The position numbers were made by a program, and so were the translations under genes. Source: a gamma proteobacterium symbiont of Ctena orbiculata (GTDB lineage: Bacteria > Pseudomonadota > Gammaproteobacteria > Chromatiales > Chromatiaceae). From it: a DNA stretch of 35,878 nucleotides. The notes beneath the pieces were generated by a model. It made no database searches. It had not been told where the DNA came from and was given only the letters and a program-made list of their open reading frames with translations. The stretch lies in assembly GCA_003094535.1 (NCBI GenBank), contig NATV01000082.1:1-35878 (forward strand), written 5' to 3'. This document shows, one piece after another, positions 35,629 to 35,878 of this stretch (positions are counted from its first letter, which is position 1; each line of letters begins with the position of its first letter).

Positions 35629-35878
35629 TTTCCTCTGCCTCGTCCTCGTTAGCCTTGGCGGCACTCTCATCCACCAGGCTTACCATTGCGCGTTTGTTGC
35701 GTATAAAGAACCACCAATAAGCAGCTCCGCCGCCGCCAATCAAAAGCAGGTTGATAACTCCAAACCAAATCAGCGCGGAAACCCAACCTCCCTCCTCTTC
35801 ACTCTTAGCTTCCGGCTCAGGTTCAGGCACGACTTCCGGCTGTGGTTCCGGTTCCGGCTGTGGTTCCGGTTCCGGCTG
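35621..35878 (-). CDS. C-terminal part of a Pro-Glu-rich membrane protein (truncated by window)
   Basis: The frame is open to the right edge, so the start lies outside the window. The visible 85 residues begin with alternating QPEPEP units, run through PEVVPEPEPEAKSEEEGGW, then a single hydrophobic helix (ALIWFGVINLLLIGGGGAAYWWFF) followed by RNKRAMVSLVDESAAKANEDEAEENG. This is a periplasmic Pro-Glu stalk, an anchor and a short acidic cytoplasmic tail, if the positive-inside rule applies. It overlaps the next gene by eight bases. The family is not identified from this fragment. Confidence 0.8.
   Translation of the reverse strand, partial: QPEPEPQPEPEPQPEVVPEPEPEAKSEEEGGWVSALIWFGVINLLLIGGGGAAYWWFFIRNKRAMVSLVDESAAKANEDEAEENG

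Overview
The window looks like a chromosome segment of a sulfur-oxidising, microaerophilic gammaproteobacterium. The evidence is a soxYZ pair, a complete cbb3 oxidase locus (ccoNOQP plus ccoG, H, I, S) preceded by an oxygen-sensing Fnr gene, and the gammaproteobacterial surE-pcm-yqaA-nlpD-rpoS block. The gene set recalls free-living or symbiotic thiotrophs such as Sedimenticola or Thiodiazotropha. That placement is inference, because no rRNA or tRNA gene is visible.

Layout. (1) 1-5.2 kb is an AT-richer exopolysaccharide/exosortase segment. It holds a Gfo/Idh/MocA-epimerase fusion gene broken by a 9-C tract, and, convergent with it, an XrtA-type exosortase (XrtA-EpsI fusion) and its locus-specific polysaccharide deacetylase. 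(2) 5.3-10.4 kb is an amino-acid block on the minus strand: alaC, hom, thrC and an RpfE-type protein. (3) 10.6-12.6 kb has a Mth938-like protein, a four-helix membrane protein and an anchored protein of unknown function. (4) 12.6-21.4 kb is the cbb3 locus, transcribed leftward as ccoNOQP plus a 41-residue membrane peptide, then ccoG, then ccoHI and ccoS. Strong intrinsic terminators split it into at least three units. (5) 21.5-26.4 kb carries fnr, rpoS, nlpD, yqaA, pcm and surE. (6) 26.5-30.3 kb carries an Smr protein and then a three-gene set: an unknown protein, a MoxR-type AAA ATPase, and a zincin-like plus VWA-like protein. A small inverted-repeat element of about 173 bp sits between the last two. 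(7) 30.3-32.8 kb has a Tll0287-like haem c protein divergent from a BepA-type M48 protease. (8) 33.4-34.4 kb is soxYZ with a bidirectional terminator. (9) 34.4 kb to the end has two overlapping genes for acidic single-helix membrane proteins with Pro/Glu or Asp/Pro repeats; the upstream one runs off the window.

Working together. Fnr has all four cluster cysteines and lies just upstream of ccoN, whose leader has a near-consensus Fnr box, so oxygen control of the cbb3 oxidase is readily inferred. SoxYZ would carry sulfur intermediates whose electrons could reach this oxidase. The MoxR/zincin-VWA trio is the best candidate for a poorly described system. Short upstream sites are pattern matches by eye and carry low confidence.
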